Below are positions 25,563 to 35,428 of a DNA stretch of 64,000 bases, piece after piece. Under the pieces are notes generated by a model, which searched no databases, was not told the DNA's origin, and saw only the letters and a list, made by a program, of their open reading frames with translations. Origin of the DNA: an uncultured Ruminiclostridium sp. (GTDB taxonomy: Bacteria > Bacillota > Clostridia > Oscillospirales > Ruminococcaceae). The first letter of the stretch is position 1; the number at the start of each line of letters is the position of its first letter. The translations under genes and the position numbers were made by a program. The stretch lies in NCBI GenBank assembly GCA_934490165.1, contig CAKSTB010000010.1, positions 1 through 64,000 on the forward strand, in the 5' to 3' direction.

Positions 25563-26165
25563 TTACTTCCTGCTGTATCTGAAGTCGCACATATCGGCAC
25601 CCTCAGCTATAGTTTTGGTTCTTGTAAGCTTCATATTCATGATATCTGCAAGAACATAGTCCATACGGCACAGATACTGTGCAAGCTCGGGGCAACCCTC
25701 GTCTGCGCACAGCTTGCAGATACCGCATTCGTGATAGTCATAACCGAGGTCGTATTCACCGTTCGCAGGCAGAATATCAACTACCCAGTCGTTTTCGTAT
25801 TTTCTCTTATGGCTGTCTTCCGACCATTCAAGGCGACCGGGCATCTTCTTCTCATCAAGATAGCTGTCTACATCGCCTACCGCCTTGTGAAACAGCTTTG
25901 ACGCACATAATCCGTCCTTGAATATCTCGTAATTCTCTTCCGCGGTCTTTCCTGTACTGCGGTTCATGGCGATAAAATATGCACCCATCATATAGGAGCT
26001 CATCAGCTTCGACTTGCCGATGTCCTTTGCACGGGCAACTATCGCCTTATGCTCGTTAAAGATCTTCTTTGCAGTACTTTTCGGAAAATTATGTCTTTCA
26101 AGCTCAGCTTTTACCGCGCTGTGATAAAACCGGCTGAGAATTTTCACATTGAACGAATACTTCAT
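25563..26165 (-). CDS. L-2-amino-thiazoline-4-carboxylate hydrolase-family protein
   Basis: The 200-residue protein resembles the ATC hydrolase family (PF14196), named after an enzyme in cysteine formation from ATC; most members have no proven substrate. Conserved features are the C-terminal CGICKLCADEGCPELAQYLC and ADMCDFRYSRK, with several cysteines that may bind metal. I chose the ATG at 26165 (MKYSFNVK). GAAAGG lies rather far upstream (15 nt), and an in-frame TTG at 26207 is possible. Confidence 0.75.
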   Translation of the reverse strand: MKYSFNVKILSRFYHSAVKAELERHNFPKSTAKKIFNEHKAIVARAKDIGKSKLMSSYMMGAYFIAMNRSTGKTAEENYEIFKDGLCASKLFHKAVGDVDSYLDEKKMPGRLEWSEDSHKRKYENDWVVDILPANGEYDLGYDYHECGICKLCADEGCPELAQYLCRMDYVLADIMNMKLTRTKTIAEGADMCDFRYSRK

Positions 26166-26216
26166 TTTGTCTTTGCAACGCCTTTCATAAATCAACCTTT
26201 TTTTCAATTACAGTTA

Positions 26217-29200
26217 TCAAAAGAATGATATCTGGGCGGACTGGGGCAGGTCGCCAAACACATTCATATCATACAGCTTGCCAAGTACGGTGCTGTTGAT
26301 ACCCGACTGTGCCTGGATATCCTCAAGACAGATGAAATCGCCCTTGTCGATAACCTCCTTGAGCTTTACTGCGGCGTTTTCACCGCAACCCTCGACTGCC
26401 AGGAACGGCAGACGGAGATTTCCGTCCTCAAGGGCATAAGTCGTTGCCCTTGACTTCTTGTAGTCAACCGGCAGGAACGTTATGCCCCTGAGCATCATCT
26501 CGTAAATCAGCAGCAACGCATCAAGCATACCCTTGTCTTTTGCAGTTGCATCGGGGTTTGACTGGATAAGCTGTATCTTGTTTCTGACGCTTTCCTTGCC
26601 GCCGAGAACCGTCTTTACATCTATATTTTCTGTGTGCTTTGTAAGTACTGCGGAGTAAAATTCCGACGGATAATAGACCTTGAACCAGCACAGCTTTACC
26701 GCACCTGTTACATAAGCGGCGGCGTGCGCCTTGGGGAACATATACTTTATCTTCTTACAGCTTTCGATATACCACTGAGGCACATTGTTCTCTTCAAAAG
26801 CCTTGTATATATTCTCGTCAAACAGCTTCTTGGCGTTACCCTTACGCGTTATCTCCATTATCTTGAACGCCAGCTTCGGCTCTAGTCCCTGGTGCATAAG
26901 ATATACCATGATATCGTCACGACAACCGATAACCTCGGAAATCGTACACGTTCCGTTTGAGATAAGTTCCTGCGCGTTTCCGAGCCATACGTCCGTACCG
27001 TGCGACAGACCCGAGATCTGCAACAGGTCTGAGAATTTCTTTGGCTGTGCATCCTTAAGCATCTGTAACGTGAACGGCGTACCGAATTCGGGGATACCGT
27101 ATGTACCGCTTGATACGCCGAGATCCTCTTCCTTTATGCCGAGCGGCTCTGTCGATGTGAACAGCTCCATGACCTTTGGGTCGCTTGTAGGAACGTCCGC
27201 TATCTTTATGCCGGTCATATCTTCAAGGTGCTTATACAGTGTCGGCACATCGTGTCCGAGCTCGTCAAGCTTAAGGATAGTATCATGCAGAGCGTGGAAG
27301 TCGAAGTGCGTGGTTATCATATCGCTTTCCGTCTTGTCCGCGGGGTGCTGGACTGCCGTGAAGTCATAAACCTCATATTCGCTCGGTACAACGACCATTC
27401 CGCCCGGGTGCTGAGATGTAGTTCTCTTGACACCGGTACAGCCTGCCGCAAGACGTGATATCTCTGCGGGGTTTGCCGTCATACCCTTCTTTTCAAGCCA
27501 CTTGCGTACAAAGCCCTCGGCTGTCTTTTCCTGAACGGCGGAGATAGTACCCGCCTTGAAAACGTGATCCTTACCGAACAGCTCTTCTGTGTATCTGTGC
27601 ACCTTGCCCTGTACTTCACCCGAGAAGTTAAGGTCGATATCGGGCGACTTATCGCCGTCAAATCCAAGGAACGTTTCAAACGGTATATCGTGACCGTCAC
27701 GGATCATATCAATATCGCAGTTGGGGCACTTTTTAGGCGGCAGGTCAAAGCCCGAGCCGTATGAGCCGTCAAGGATAAATTCGTTGTGTCGGCACTTCGG
27801 GCATCTGTAGTGCGGAGGTAAGGGGTTGACCTCGGATATACCCGCCATTATGGCAACTACCGATGAACCTACAGATCCTCGTGAACCTACGAGATATCCG
27901 TTCTTTTCGGAGAACGCAACCAACTTCTGTGCTATCATATACAGTACGGCAAATCCATGCTTTATGATCGAGTCAAGCTCTTTCTTCAATCGCTTTTCAA
28001 CAGTTTCGGGCAGATCGTCACCGTACCATGCGTGCGCTCTGTCCCAGCAAAGCTGCTGTAACTCTTCGTCCGCACCGTCAATATGAGGAGGATATGTGCC
28101 TGTGGGAATAGGTCGTACGACCTCAACCATATCGGCTATCCTGTTTGTGTTTGTGATAACGACTTCCTTTGCCTTTTCTTCGCCGAGATAAGCAAACTCT
28201 TCGAGCATTTCCTCGGTAGTCCTGAAATACAGCGGAGGCTGATTTGCAAAGTCGTCATAGCCCTGTCCCGCCTGTAACACCTCACGGAACACTGCGTCCT
28301 CGGGATCTTTGAAATGCACGTCACAGGTAGCGACTACCGGCTTTCCGAGCCTGTCACCGAGCGCTACTATTGCGCGGTTGAGATCTCTCAGATCCTCTTC
28401 ACTGCTAACCTTGCCGTTTCTGAGCAGGAACATATTGTTGCCGATAGGCTGTATCTCGAGGTAGTCATAGAACGACGCTATCTCTTCGATCTTCTCCTGC
28501 GACTCCTTTTCAAGTATCGCTCTGAAAAGCTCGCCCGCTTCACACGCACTGCCGATTATCAGTCCTTCTCTGTACTGTGACAGGAGAGATTTCGGTATTC
28601 TCGGCTTTTTATAGAAATAATCAAGGTTTGATGCGGAAATAAGTCTGTACAGGTTTTTAAGTCCGACCTTGTTCTTTACAAGGATTATCTGGTGATATGT
28701 AGGGAGCTTCTTTATATCCACACTTCCGAACGCCGTGTTGAAGTCGCCTATATATTCAAGCTTTGCGGTCTTTCTTGTGTCGTTTACTATATGCATATAT
28801 ATCATGCACAGCATTTCGGCATCGGCAACCGCCCTGTGATGGTCAAAGTCGCCGAGCTTGAAATACTTTGCTATAGTGTCAAGCTTATAGTTCTTGATAC
28901 CCTTAAGCGCCGCTTTTGCTATGCTCAGCGTATCAACTACAGGGTTATCAAAGCTCTTATCCATTCTTGCGGCGGCGCTTCTGATAAACGAAACGTCAAA
29001 CTTAGCGTTATGCGCACATACAGGCGCATTACCGCAGAATGCCATAAAGTCGGTAACGGCAATGTCCTCTGTCGGAGCGTCCGCTACCATATCGTCCGTT
29101 ATACCCGTAAGCTCGGTGATATTTGACGGTATCGGCATCATCGGATTTACAAATGTCGAGAAGCGGTCGACTATCTCCATATTGCGCAGTTTTACCGCAC

Positions 29201-31034
29201 CGATCTCCGTTATACGCTCGCTTGCGGGGTGAAGTCCCGTTGTTTCTATATCGAATATGACAATATCGTCCTCTATCTTTATCTTGTCACAGCCGTCTAC
29301 GACCGCGTTGCCGTCATTTACAAAGTACGCCTCAAGTCCGTATATTACCTTGAAGTCGGGGTCTTCCTTGTTTATCTTCTCAACGGTATTCATCGCCTCG
29401 GGGTAAGCCTGAGCGTTGCCGTGGTCGGTTATGGCTATTGCCTTGTGTCCCCATGCATGAGCCTGCTTTACAAGCACGGACGGCGCTGTAACAGCGTCCA
29501 TATCCGACATATTTGTATGCAGGTGCAGTTCTACTCTCTTTTCGGGTGCGTTATCCTGTTTCGGCTTTACCTCTACCAGCATTACCGACTGCGGATTAAA
29601 GCAGTTGTAATGCAGAAAATCGTCCATTTTGTAACTGCCGTTTGCAAGTATCTTTGTGCCGTTCTGGATAAAGTTATAGCTGTCGAGCTTTGTGTTATAA
29701 ACAAACAGCTTCATTATCATCGATGAAGTCCTGTCGCTGAATGCGGCGGTGATTATGGTCGACTTGCCGCTCTTGGTTTCTTTCTTTTCAACGTTGAAGA
29801 TCTCGCCCCATACGGTAACGTTATCACGCTCTGTCATTACGCTTGCCATTTCAACAGGCGGGTCGTTTATCGGCTTGCCCATCACAAGCTTTGCCTTGCT
29901 TCCGAAATGGGTCGTTTCAAACATAAGCTCCATTTCTTCAGGCTCTGCAAATACGTTAGCCTTTGTCATGGCAGGAGCGGCAGGCGCATTTCCGCCCTGT
30001 GCAGAGGGCTTCGGAGCAGGCGTTTTCATCGTATAGTCGTCACGGAGTGATACCTGCATTATATCATTCGGGTTGAATTGCATCTCGTTTGCGAATGTAT
30101 CAAGCTTATAGCTTCCACGCATAACAAACACCGCGCCGTCTTCAAGGAAAGAATAATCATCTATTATCTCAGCCTTTGCAAACAGCTTTACCGGTACTCT
30201 TCCCGTATCATCGCACAGTGCCGCCGTGATTATCGTATATACACCGTTACGCGTTTCCTTGTGCTCAACTTCGGTAAGCTCACCCCATACGATAACGCTG
30301 TCACTCTCTTCACTGAGTGATTTCAGCGACTGCGGAGCTTCGTTTATCTCGTTTCCGAGATATAAAAGTCCGTCGGGGTTCAGCTTATCCTCAAGATATG
30401 TAAGCGTTATCTTGCCCGGGCGCTTTCTCGGCTCGGGTCTTGATTTCTTACCTCTGGAGCTTTTGCTCTCGCCGGCACGCTCTGCCGCTTTTCTGTCTAT
30501 TTCTTCAAAGTCGGGGAGCGGCTGTGCGGCAAGTTCTTCATAATATCTTTCGTCAAGGTCGGCATAGCCCACACTTGCATTCTCGCTGAATTTTACCGTG
30601 ACGCTCTTTTCGAACACGCCCTTTGTGAACTTCTCTATTTCCTTGTCTATCTTCTCACTGTATAAAAGGTCAATTCCGCCGTGCATAAGCGTAAACTCGA
30701 ATGTATCGCCATCGTCGCTTATTTCAGAATCGTCCATATATCCGTTGATCACGCCGTGTGACGGCTTCAGTATCTGAATAATGTCATAAAGGTATGACGG
30801 ATTGAACAGCTCGGGTGCATATTTAGGGTAAATCCTTACCGATGGCACACCGAGATATTTCTTTATCGCACTGCCTGTTTCGGCAAGTACATTGTACGGT
30901 ATCAGCTCATCGGCTTCGAGCTGTAATATCATACTCTTGTCCGCTTCATCGCACAATATCGACAGCAGTCTGGCATCACCTGTCTGCTGCGGCAGTTCAA
31001 TTTTATTCAGTAGTTCTTTTAAAATTGCCGGCAT
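26217..31034 (-). CDS. polC: DNA polymerase III alpha subunit, PolC type, with two tandem OB domains
   Basis: PolC is the main replicative polymerase of Firmicutes with built-in 3'-5' proofreading. Order seen in 1605 residues: N-terminal domain (1-150), basic linker (about 190-208), OB domain 1 (about 218-332), OB domain 2 (about 384-490), PHP part 1 from VELHLHTNMSDMDA (501), DEDDh exonuclease (about 590-755, DIVIFDIETTG ... HHRAVADAE), PHP part 2, a Zn-binding Cys4 (CPKC ... CPNC), the polymerase active-site Asp pair in DIDLNFSGE, and C-terminal domains. Usual PolC length is about 1430-1470; the excess is the second OB fold plus linker. Over 39 aligned residues the two OB cores share 22 identities by eye (247-285 against 406-444). 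Confidence 0.96.
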   Translation of the reverse strand: MPAILKELLNKIELPQQTGDARLLSILCDEADKSMILQLEADELIPYNVLAETGSAIKKYLGVPSVRIYPKYAPELFNPSYLYDIIQILKPSHGVINGYMDDSEISDDGDTFEFTLMHGGIDLLYSEKIDKEIEKFTKGVFEKSVTVKFSENASVGYADLDERYYEELAAQPLPDFEEIDRKAAERAGESKSSRGKKSRPEPRKRPGKITLTYLEDKLNPDGLLYLGNEINEAPQSLKSLSEESDSVIVWGELTEVEHKETRNGVYTIITAALCDDTGRVPVKLFAKAEIIDDYSFLEDGAVFVMRGSYKLDTFANEMQFNPNDIMQVSLRDDYTMKTPAPKPSAQGGNAPAAPAMTKANVFAEPEEMELMFETTHFGSKAKLVMGKPINDPPVEMASVMTERDNVTVWGEIFNVEKKETKSGKSTIITAAFSDRTSSMIMKLFVYNTKLDSYNFIQNGTKILANGSYKMDDFLHYNCFNPQSVMLVEVKPKQDNAPEKRVELHLHTNMSDMDAVTAPSVLVKQAHAWGHKAIAITDHGNAQAYPEAMNTVEKINKEDPDFKVIYGLEAYFVNDGNAVVDGCDKIKIEDDIVIFDIETTGLHPASERITEIGAVKLRNMEIVDRFSTFVNPMMPIPSNITELTGITDDMVADAPTEDIAVTDFMAFCGNAPVCAHNAKFDVSFIRSAAARMDKSFDNPVVDTLSIAKAALKGIKNYKLDTIAKYFKLGDFDHHRAVADAEMLCMIYMHIVNDTRKTAKLEYIGDFNTAFGSVDIKKLPTYHQIILVKNKVGLKNLYRLISASNLDYFYKKPRIPKSLLSQYREGLIIGSACEAGELFRAILEKESQEKIEEIASFYDYLEIQPIGNNMFLLRNGKVSSEEDLRDLNRAIVALGDRLGKPVVATCDVHFKDPEDAVFREVLQAGQGYDDFANQPPLYFRTTEEMLEEFAYLGEEKAKEVVITNTNRIADMVEVVRPIPTGTYPPHIDGADEELQQLCWDRAHAWYGDDLPETVEKRLKKELDSIIKHGFAVLYMIAQKLVAFSEKNGYLVGSRGSVGSSVVAIMAGISEVNPLPPHYRCPKCRHNEFILDGSYGSGFDLPPKKCPNCDIDMIRDGHDIPFETFLGFDGDKSPDIDLNFSGEVQGKVHRYTEELFGKDHVFKAGTISAVQEKTAEGFVRKWLEKKGMTANPAEISRLAAGCTGVKRTTSQHPGGMVVVPSEYEVYDFTAVQHPADKTESDMITTHFDFHALHDTILKLDELGHDVPTLYKHLEDMTGIKIADVPTSDPKVMELFTSTEPLGIKEEDLGVSSGTYGIPEFGTPFTLQMLKDAQPKKFSDLLQISGLSHGTDVWLGNAQELISNGTCTISEVIGCRDDIMVYLMHQGLEPKLAFKIMEITRKGNAKKLFDENIYKAFEENNVPQWYIESCKKIKYMFPKAHAAAYVTGAVKLCWFKVYYPSEFYSAVLTKHTENIDVKTVLGGKESVRNKIQLIQSNPDATAKDKGMLDALLLIYEMMLRGITFLPVDYKKSRATTYALEDGNLRLPFLAVEGCGENAAVKLKEVIDKGDFICLEDIQAQSGINSTVLGKLYDMNVFGDLPQSAQISFF

Positions 31035-31050
31035 TATTTCACATTCCTTA

Positions 31051-32091
31051 TCAGTTTACAGTCTTGTTTATTTCACTCATCAGCTCATCAACGAGCTTTT
31101 CTTCGGGCACTCTGCGGATAACCTTGCCTTTTCTGAAGATTATACCCTCGCCCTTTGCGCCCGCAATGCCGATATCGGCTTCTCTTGCTTCTCCGGGGCC
31201 GTTTACTACACAGCCCATTACGGCGATCTTTATATCGGCGGTTATATCTCTTGTACGCTGTTCGACCTGCTTTGCTATAGATATAAGGTCAATACCTGTT
31301 CTGCCGCAGGTCGGACAGGAAACTATCTGCACACCGCCGCCTATTCCGACGGCTTTAAGTATATCCTTTGCGGCATAGATCTCTTCAACAGGGTCGGCAG
31401 TCAGTGATACTCTTATCGTATCGCCTATGCCGTCAAGCAGGAGCGAGCCTATGCCCGCCGCCGACTTGATTATTCCCATTCGTGTTGTTCCCGCCTCGGT
31501 AACTCCGAGATGCAATGGGTAATCATACATTTCGTGTATCAGTCTGTAGCTTTCGGTCATCAGCTTTACATCGGACGATTTTACCGAAAGCACTATATCG
31601 TCAAAATCGTATTCTCGGAGCATTTCGACATGGCGCGATGCGCTCTCGGCAAGCGCCTGTGCAGTCGGTCCGCCGAACTTTGCAAGCAGTTCTCGCTCGA
31701 CCGAGCCGCTGTTTACCCCTATTCTTATCGGAATATTACGACTGCGGCAAGCATCCGCTACCGCCTTTACTCTGTCCTTGTCGCCGATATTACCGGGGTT
31801 TATCCTTATCTTGTCAACACCTGCCGCCGCACATTCAAGCGCTATTCTGTAGTCGAAATGAATGTCCGCCACAACAGGTATATTCACCGCATTTTTAAGT
31901 GCGTAAATAAGCTCCGCGTTCTTCACATTCGGCACTGCCGTGCGTATTATCTCACAGCCTGCATTTTCAAGCTCGACAGCCTGCTTTACATTCCCCTCTA
32001 CATCGTCCGCGGGGATATTCAGCATTGACTGGATATATATATGCTCTCCTCCGAGAGTGAGATCTCCTACTTTAACTTTTTTCCTGCTCAT
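31051..32091 (-). CDS. ispG: 4-hydroxy-3-methylbut-2-enyl diphosphate synthase
   Basis: IspG (GcpE) is the iron-sulfur enzyme of the MEP isoprenoid pathway. The 346-residue protein begins SRKKVKVGDLTLGGEHIYIQSM, has VADIHFDYRIAL and KIRINPGNIG in the TIM barrel, and the cluster cysteines in CPTCGRTGID and GCVVNGPGEAREADIGIAG. It follows rseP with a 1-bp gap; polC comes 16 bp later. Confidence 0.97.
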   Translation of the reverse strand: MSRKKVKVGDLTLGGEHIYIQSMLNIPADDVEGNVKQAVELENAGCEIIRTAVPNVKNAELIYALKNAVNIPVVADIHFDYRIALECAAAGVDKIRINPGNIGDKDRVKAVADACRSRNIPIRIGVNSGSVERELLAKFGGPTAQALAESASRHVEMLREYDFDDIVLSVKSSDVKLMTESYRLIHEMYDYPLHLGVTEAGTTRMGIIKSAAGIGSLLLDGIGDTIRVSLTADPVEEIYAAKDILKAVGIGGGVQIVSCPTCGRTGIDLISIAKQVEQRTRDITADIKIAVMGCVVNGPGEAREADIGIAGAKGEGIIFRKGKVIRRVPEEKLVDELMSEINKTVN

Positions 32092-32092
32092 T

Positions 32093-33325
32093 TTAACCGC
32101 CCGTAAATATTCTTACAATGTCATTGAACGTTACTATAACCATAAGCACCATCAGCGCAACAATACCGATAAAATGCACCATACCCTCGTGCTCCGCCTT
32201 GACAGGCTTTCTTCTTATAAGCTCTATGAACAGGAACACAAGTCGTCCGCCGTCCATAGCGGGTATAGGCAGAAGATTTACAATGCCGACATTTATCGCG
32301 ATAAGCGCCGCCAGTGTCATAAGCGAGCCCCAGCCGAATGACGCGACCGTGCTTACGCTCTGAACAACGCCGATAGGTCCCGACATTTCGTTAAGACCGT
32401 ATGTGCCGTTGAGCAGATTGCCGAATGATATCCAGATAAGTCTGCCATATGAAACGAAGTTTGCACACGCCGCCTGTATAACGTTTGCAAAGTTGTGCTT
32501 CTGACCGTATACGATGAAGTCAAGATACATATTGTTCTCTTCCGAGGTGTATCCGCTCTTGTACTCGTCGGCTATAGCGGTAAACGACTTTGCAAATTCG
32601 GGGTCGTTCTTTTCAAGCTCACCGAAAGCCTCGGTATAGCTGTTTGTATCAATATCAAAATATGCTGTGGGAAGCTCGGCATAGCCCTCTTTCTCATCAA
32701 CAAGCTTTTTATATTCGGAGATCATCTTTGCATATGAACGTGACGCGAACTTAACGTCATTGAGCTCGACCGTCTGACCGTTTCTTTCAACGACAAAGTC
32801 ATAGCTGTAGTACTGTGAGCCGATACCTCTCGACTGCGAGTTTGACAGCTGGAACGAAATATCCATAGTCGTATAGATATTCATACCGTTTATTTTCAGT
32901 ATCTTATCGTCCGCCTGAAGCACGGAGGAGCTTATCGCGCCCTCCTGAAATCCGCCTATCGTGGTAGTCGTAACGCTGTTTGAACAGAGCACCGAAATAA
33001 TACAGAAGATAAAGCCAAGCACGAAATTCATAAACGCACCTGCGGCTATTACGAGTATTCTCATCCACACAGGTCTGTTTCTGAAGCTTCTCGGGTCGTC
33101 ATTTTCAACGTCCTCGTCAAGCATTACAGAGCCGCCTATCGGCAGTGCCTTGAACGCGAACACGGTTTCGCCGATACGCTTTTTAAACAGTTTAGGACCC
33201 ATACCGATAGCAAATTCCTTGACTTTCATATTGCACAGCTTTGCAACCGTGAAATGTCCGAATTCGTGCACAAGTATGATTATGAAGAACAGAAGTATTC
33301 CGAGTAAAATGTTGAGTATGTTCAA
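32093..33325 (-). CDS. rseP: Site-2 intramembrane zinc metalloprotease RseP/RasP
   Basis: A membrane protease of the S2P family that cleaves transmembrane anti-sigma factors and signal peptides. From the TTG at 33325 (410 aa) the first helix carries the zinc motif HEFGH at 20-24; a PDZ domain lies in the middle (GAISSSVLQADDKILKINGM), and the third zinc ligand is in LLPIPAMDGGRLVF near the C-terminus. AAGGAGG at 33332-33338, 6 nt upstream, makes this TTG the best start; the longer in-frame start at 33355 would overlap dxr and lacks a site. It may process the anti-sigma partner of an ECF factor such as the one at 43173, but that is speculation. Confidence 0.95.
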   Translation of the reverse strand: MNILNILLGILLFFIIILVHEFGHFTVAKLCNMKVKEFAIGMGPKLFKKRIGETVFAFKALPIGGSVMLDEDVENDDPRSFRNRPVWMRILVIAAGAFMNFVLGFIFCIISVLCSNSVTTTTIGGFQEGAISSSVLQADDKILKINGMNIYTTMDISFQLSNSQSRGIGSQYYSYDFVVERNGQTVELNDVKFASRSYAKMISEYKKLVDEKEGYAELPTAYFDIDTNSYTEAFGELEKNDPEFAKSFTAIADEYKSGYTSEENNMYLDFIVYGQKHNFANVIQAACANFVSYGRLIWISFGNLLNGTYGLNEMSGPIGVVQSVSTVASFGWGSLMTLAALIAINVGIVNLLPIPAMDGGRLVFLFIELIRRKPVKAEHEGMVHFIGIVALMVLMVIVTFNDIVRIFTGG

Positions 33326-33341
33326 AAAGAGCCTCCTTATT

Positions 33342-34487
33342 TTAAGCGTGGGCAATTACATATTCTCTTGCCGCATTCTCACTGTCAAGTATATTACCGA
33401 GTGTCACCTCATCATGCGTACTTACATTTTCGCAGGCATCGGCAACAAGCTCGCCTATGCGGTAAAACGGTATCTTATCTTCAAGAAACAGTCCGACTGC
33501 CGTCTCATTTGCGCTGTTGAGCACCGTGCAGGCCGTGCCGCCCTTGGCGATCATCTTCTTTGCGTATTTAAGACAGAGGAACGTTTCCTCGTCTGCCTTT
33601 TCAAACGTCATAGTACCGACATCAAAGAGCGAAAGCCGCTTTGCGGGTGACGGGAGTCTTTTCGGGTACGTCAGCGCAAATTGTATAGGTATCCTCATAT
33701 CCGGTACACCCATCTGACCTATGACCGAGCCGTCCTCAAACTCGACCGCAGAGTGAAGAATACTCTGCCTGTGGACGTTTATTTCGACCTGCTCGGGCTT
33801 AACACCGAACAGCCATACAGCCTCAATAAGTTCAAGCCCCTTGTTCATAAGCGTTGCGCTGTCGGTAGTTATCTTCTGACCCATATCCCAGTTTGGGTGC
33901 TTAAGCGCCTGCGCCTTGGTAACTGTTCTGAGCTTATCATAGCTGTAGCCGAAGAAAGGTCCACCCGATGCCGTCAGCAGTATACGCTCAATTTTACTGC
34001 CGCCGCTTGCCATAAGCGACTGGAATATAGCCGAATGCTCGCTGTCAATCGGCAGTATCGGCAGATTTTTCTCTTTAGCTTTATTTATAACAAGCTCACC
34101 GCCCGTTACCAGTGTTTCCTTGTTAGCGAGCGCTACCCTGTTGCCCGCGTCAAGCGCCGCAAGCGTCGGACGCAGTCCTACCATACCGACTACCGAATTT
34201 ACGACCGCGTCGGTTTTCATTGACGCGGTTTCGCACAGTCCGTCCATTTGGCACAGTACTTTTATATCTGTATCGGCAAGCCGCTGTTTCATATCGCTAT
34301 AACAATTCTCGTCATATATGCAGACAATATGCGGCATAAACTCACGCGCCTGCTTTTCAAGAAGCGCGGTATTTTTTGCGGCGCACAGAGCTGTCGGTTT
34401 TATGCCGTGCATACGGCACACGTCAAGTGTCTGTGTGCCTATCGAACCTGTACTTCCGAGCAGTGCTATATTCTTTATAATACTCAA
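33342..34487 (-). CDS. dxr: 1-deoxy-D-xylulose-5-phosphate reductoisomerase
   Basis: Dxr (IspC) makes MEP from DXP with NADPH. The 381-residue protein has the nucleotide loop LLGSTGSIGTQTL, ALANKETLVTGG, DSEHSAIFQSL and the flexible active-site loop LTASGGPF, then HPNWDMGQKITTDSATLMNKGLE. It is the second MEP gene in this run, with ispG two genes further. Confidence 0.97.
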   Translation of the reverse strand: MSIIKNIALLGSTGSIGTQTLDVCRMHGIKPTALCAAKNTALLEKQAREFMPHIVCIYDENCYSDMKQRLADTDIKVLCQMDGLCETASMKTDAVVNSVVGMVGLRPTLAALDAGNRVALANKETLVTGGELVINKAKEKNLPILPIDSEHSAIFQSLMASGGSKIERILLTASGGPFFGYSYDKLRTVTKAQALKHPNWDMGQKITTDSATLMNKGLELIEAVWLFGVKPEQVEINVHRQSILHSAVEFEDGSVIGQMGVPDMRIPIQFALTYPKRLPSPAKRLSLFDVGTMTFEKADEETFLCLKYAKKMIAKGGTACTVLNSANETAVGLFLEDKIPFYRIGELVADACENVSTHDEVTLGNILDSENAAREYVIAHA

Positions 34488-34509
34488 TTGTTACCTCTTT
34501 ATGACAAAT

Positions 34510-34538
34510 AATGCCGAAGAGTATTCCGCTTCGGCATT
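34510..34538 (-). terminator. Hairpin between cdsA and dxr
   Basis: Perfect 10-bp arms AATGCCGAAG and CTTCGGCATT with a 9-nt loop. On the minus strand it is followed by ATTTGTCATAAAG, not a clean T-run, so it may be an attenuator or an RNA-stabilising hairpin within the operon. Confidence 0.45.
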
Positions 34539-34554
34539 GTAGTTAAATTTACGA

Positions 34555-35406
34555 TTATGCAATTGGTGTCACGGGAAAATATATCTGGAACATCATATAT
34601 GCAAAGGGTGCGGCAAGCAGAACACTGTCAAAGCGATCAAGAATACCGCCGTGTCCGGGCAGTATATTGCCGAAATCCTTTACGGAGCACTCACGTTTTA
34701 CAAGTGATGCGGACAGATCCCCGACTACTCCGAGTCCCGATATGATCAGTGCCAGTACAGTGAGATATACCCAGTTTACGCTGAATGTATGCACACCGCC
34801 GTTTATCATGCTGTCGATAAGCTCATATGCAAAGCTCATTATAACGGCAAAAACGCCAGATGTGATTATTCCGCCGGCAAAGCCTTCCCATGTCTTCTTC
34901 GGGCTTATCGCAGGGCACATCTTATGCTTCCCGAGGAAAGTTCCGACAAAATATGCGCCTGCATCGCCGATCCATGCGCTTACCATAGTGTAAACGATAA
35001 GAAATGTCGCGTGCTCGGGGAATTTTGTGCGCATAAACGCTATAGAACAAAGTGCAAGAGGTATCGTTATCGATACAAATGCAACAAGCGCCACCTGCTC
35101 AAATCTTGCCTTCTCGTGGTTGAAAAGCATTCCGAGCAGCATTATAACAACAAATCCGAAGTATATCAGCTTTACGTTGTTTCTCAGCGGCTCTATCCAG
35201 AAAAGGATAGGAGTTACCGCCGCAAATAAAAGGCTTACGACAGACGTAAACTTATTCTTGAGATACTTTGTCGTAACGAGCATTTCATAAACGGCTATAA
35301 CCGAAAAAGTAGTCATAGCGACATAGTAGAGTATCTCGTTGTTCAGCGCAATAATTAAAATACCGATCGGTATCGCTACCAGAGCGGTCACTATTCTGGT
35401 TACCAT
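34555..35406 (-). CDS. cdsA: Phosphatidate cytidylyltransferase
   Basis: CdsA forms CDP-diacylglycerol for phospholipid synthesis in the membrane. From the ATG at 35406 (283 aa) there are about eight membrane segments, the conserved PKKTWEGFAGG and the signature GDLSASLVKRECSVKDFGNILPGHGGILDRFDS in the C-terminal part. GAAAGGAA precedes this ATG; the longer open frame upstream to 35538 overlaps uppS in another frame and is not needed. Confidence 0.96.
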   Translation of the reverse strand: MVTRIVTALVAIPIGILIIALNNEILYYVAMTTFSVIAVYEMLVTTKYLKNKFTSVVSLLFAAVTPILFWIEPLRNNVKLIYFGFVVIMLLGMLFNHEKARFEQVALVAFVSITIPLALCSIAFMRTKFPEHATFLIVYTMVSAWIGDAGAYFVGTFLGKHKMCPAISPKKTWEGFAGGIITSGVFAVIMSFAYELIDSMINGGVHTFSVNWVYLTVLALIISGLGVVGDLSASLVKRECSVKDFGNILPGHGGILDRFDSVLLAAPFAYMMFQIYFPVTPIA

Positions 35407-35428
35407 CTTGTTCCTTTCAAAAGCGGCA

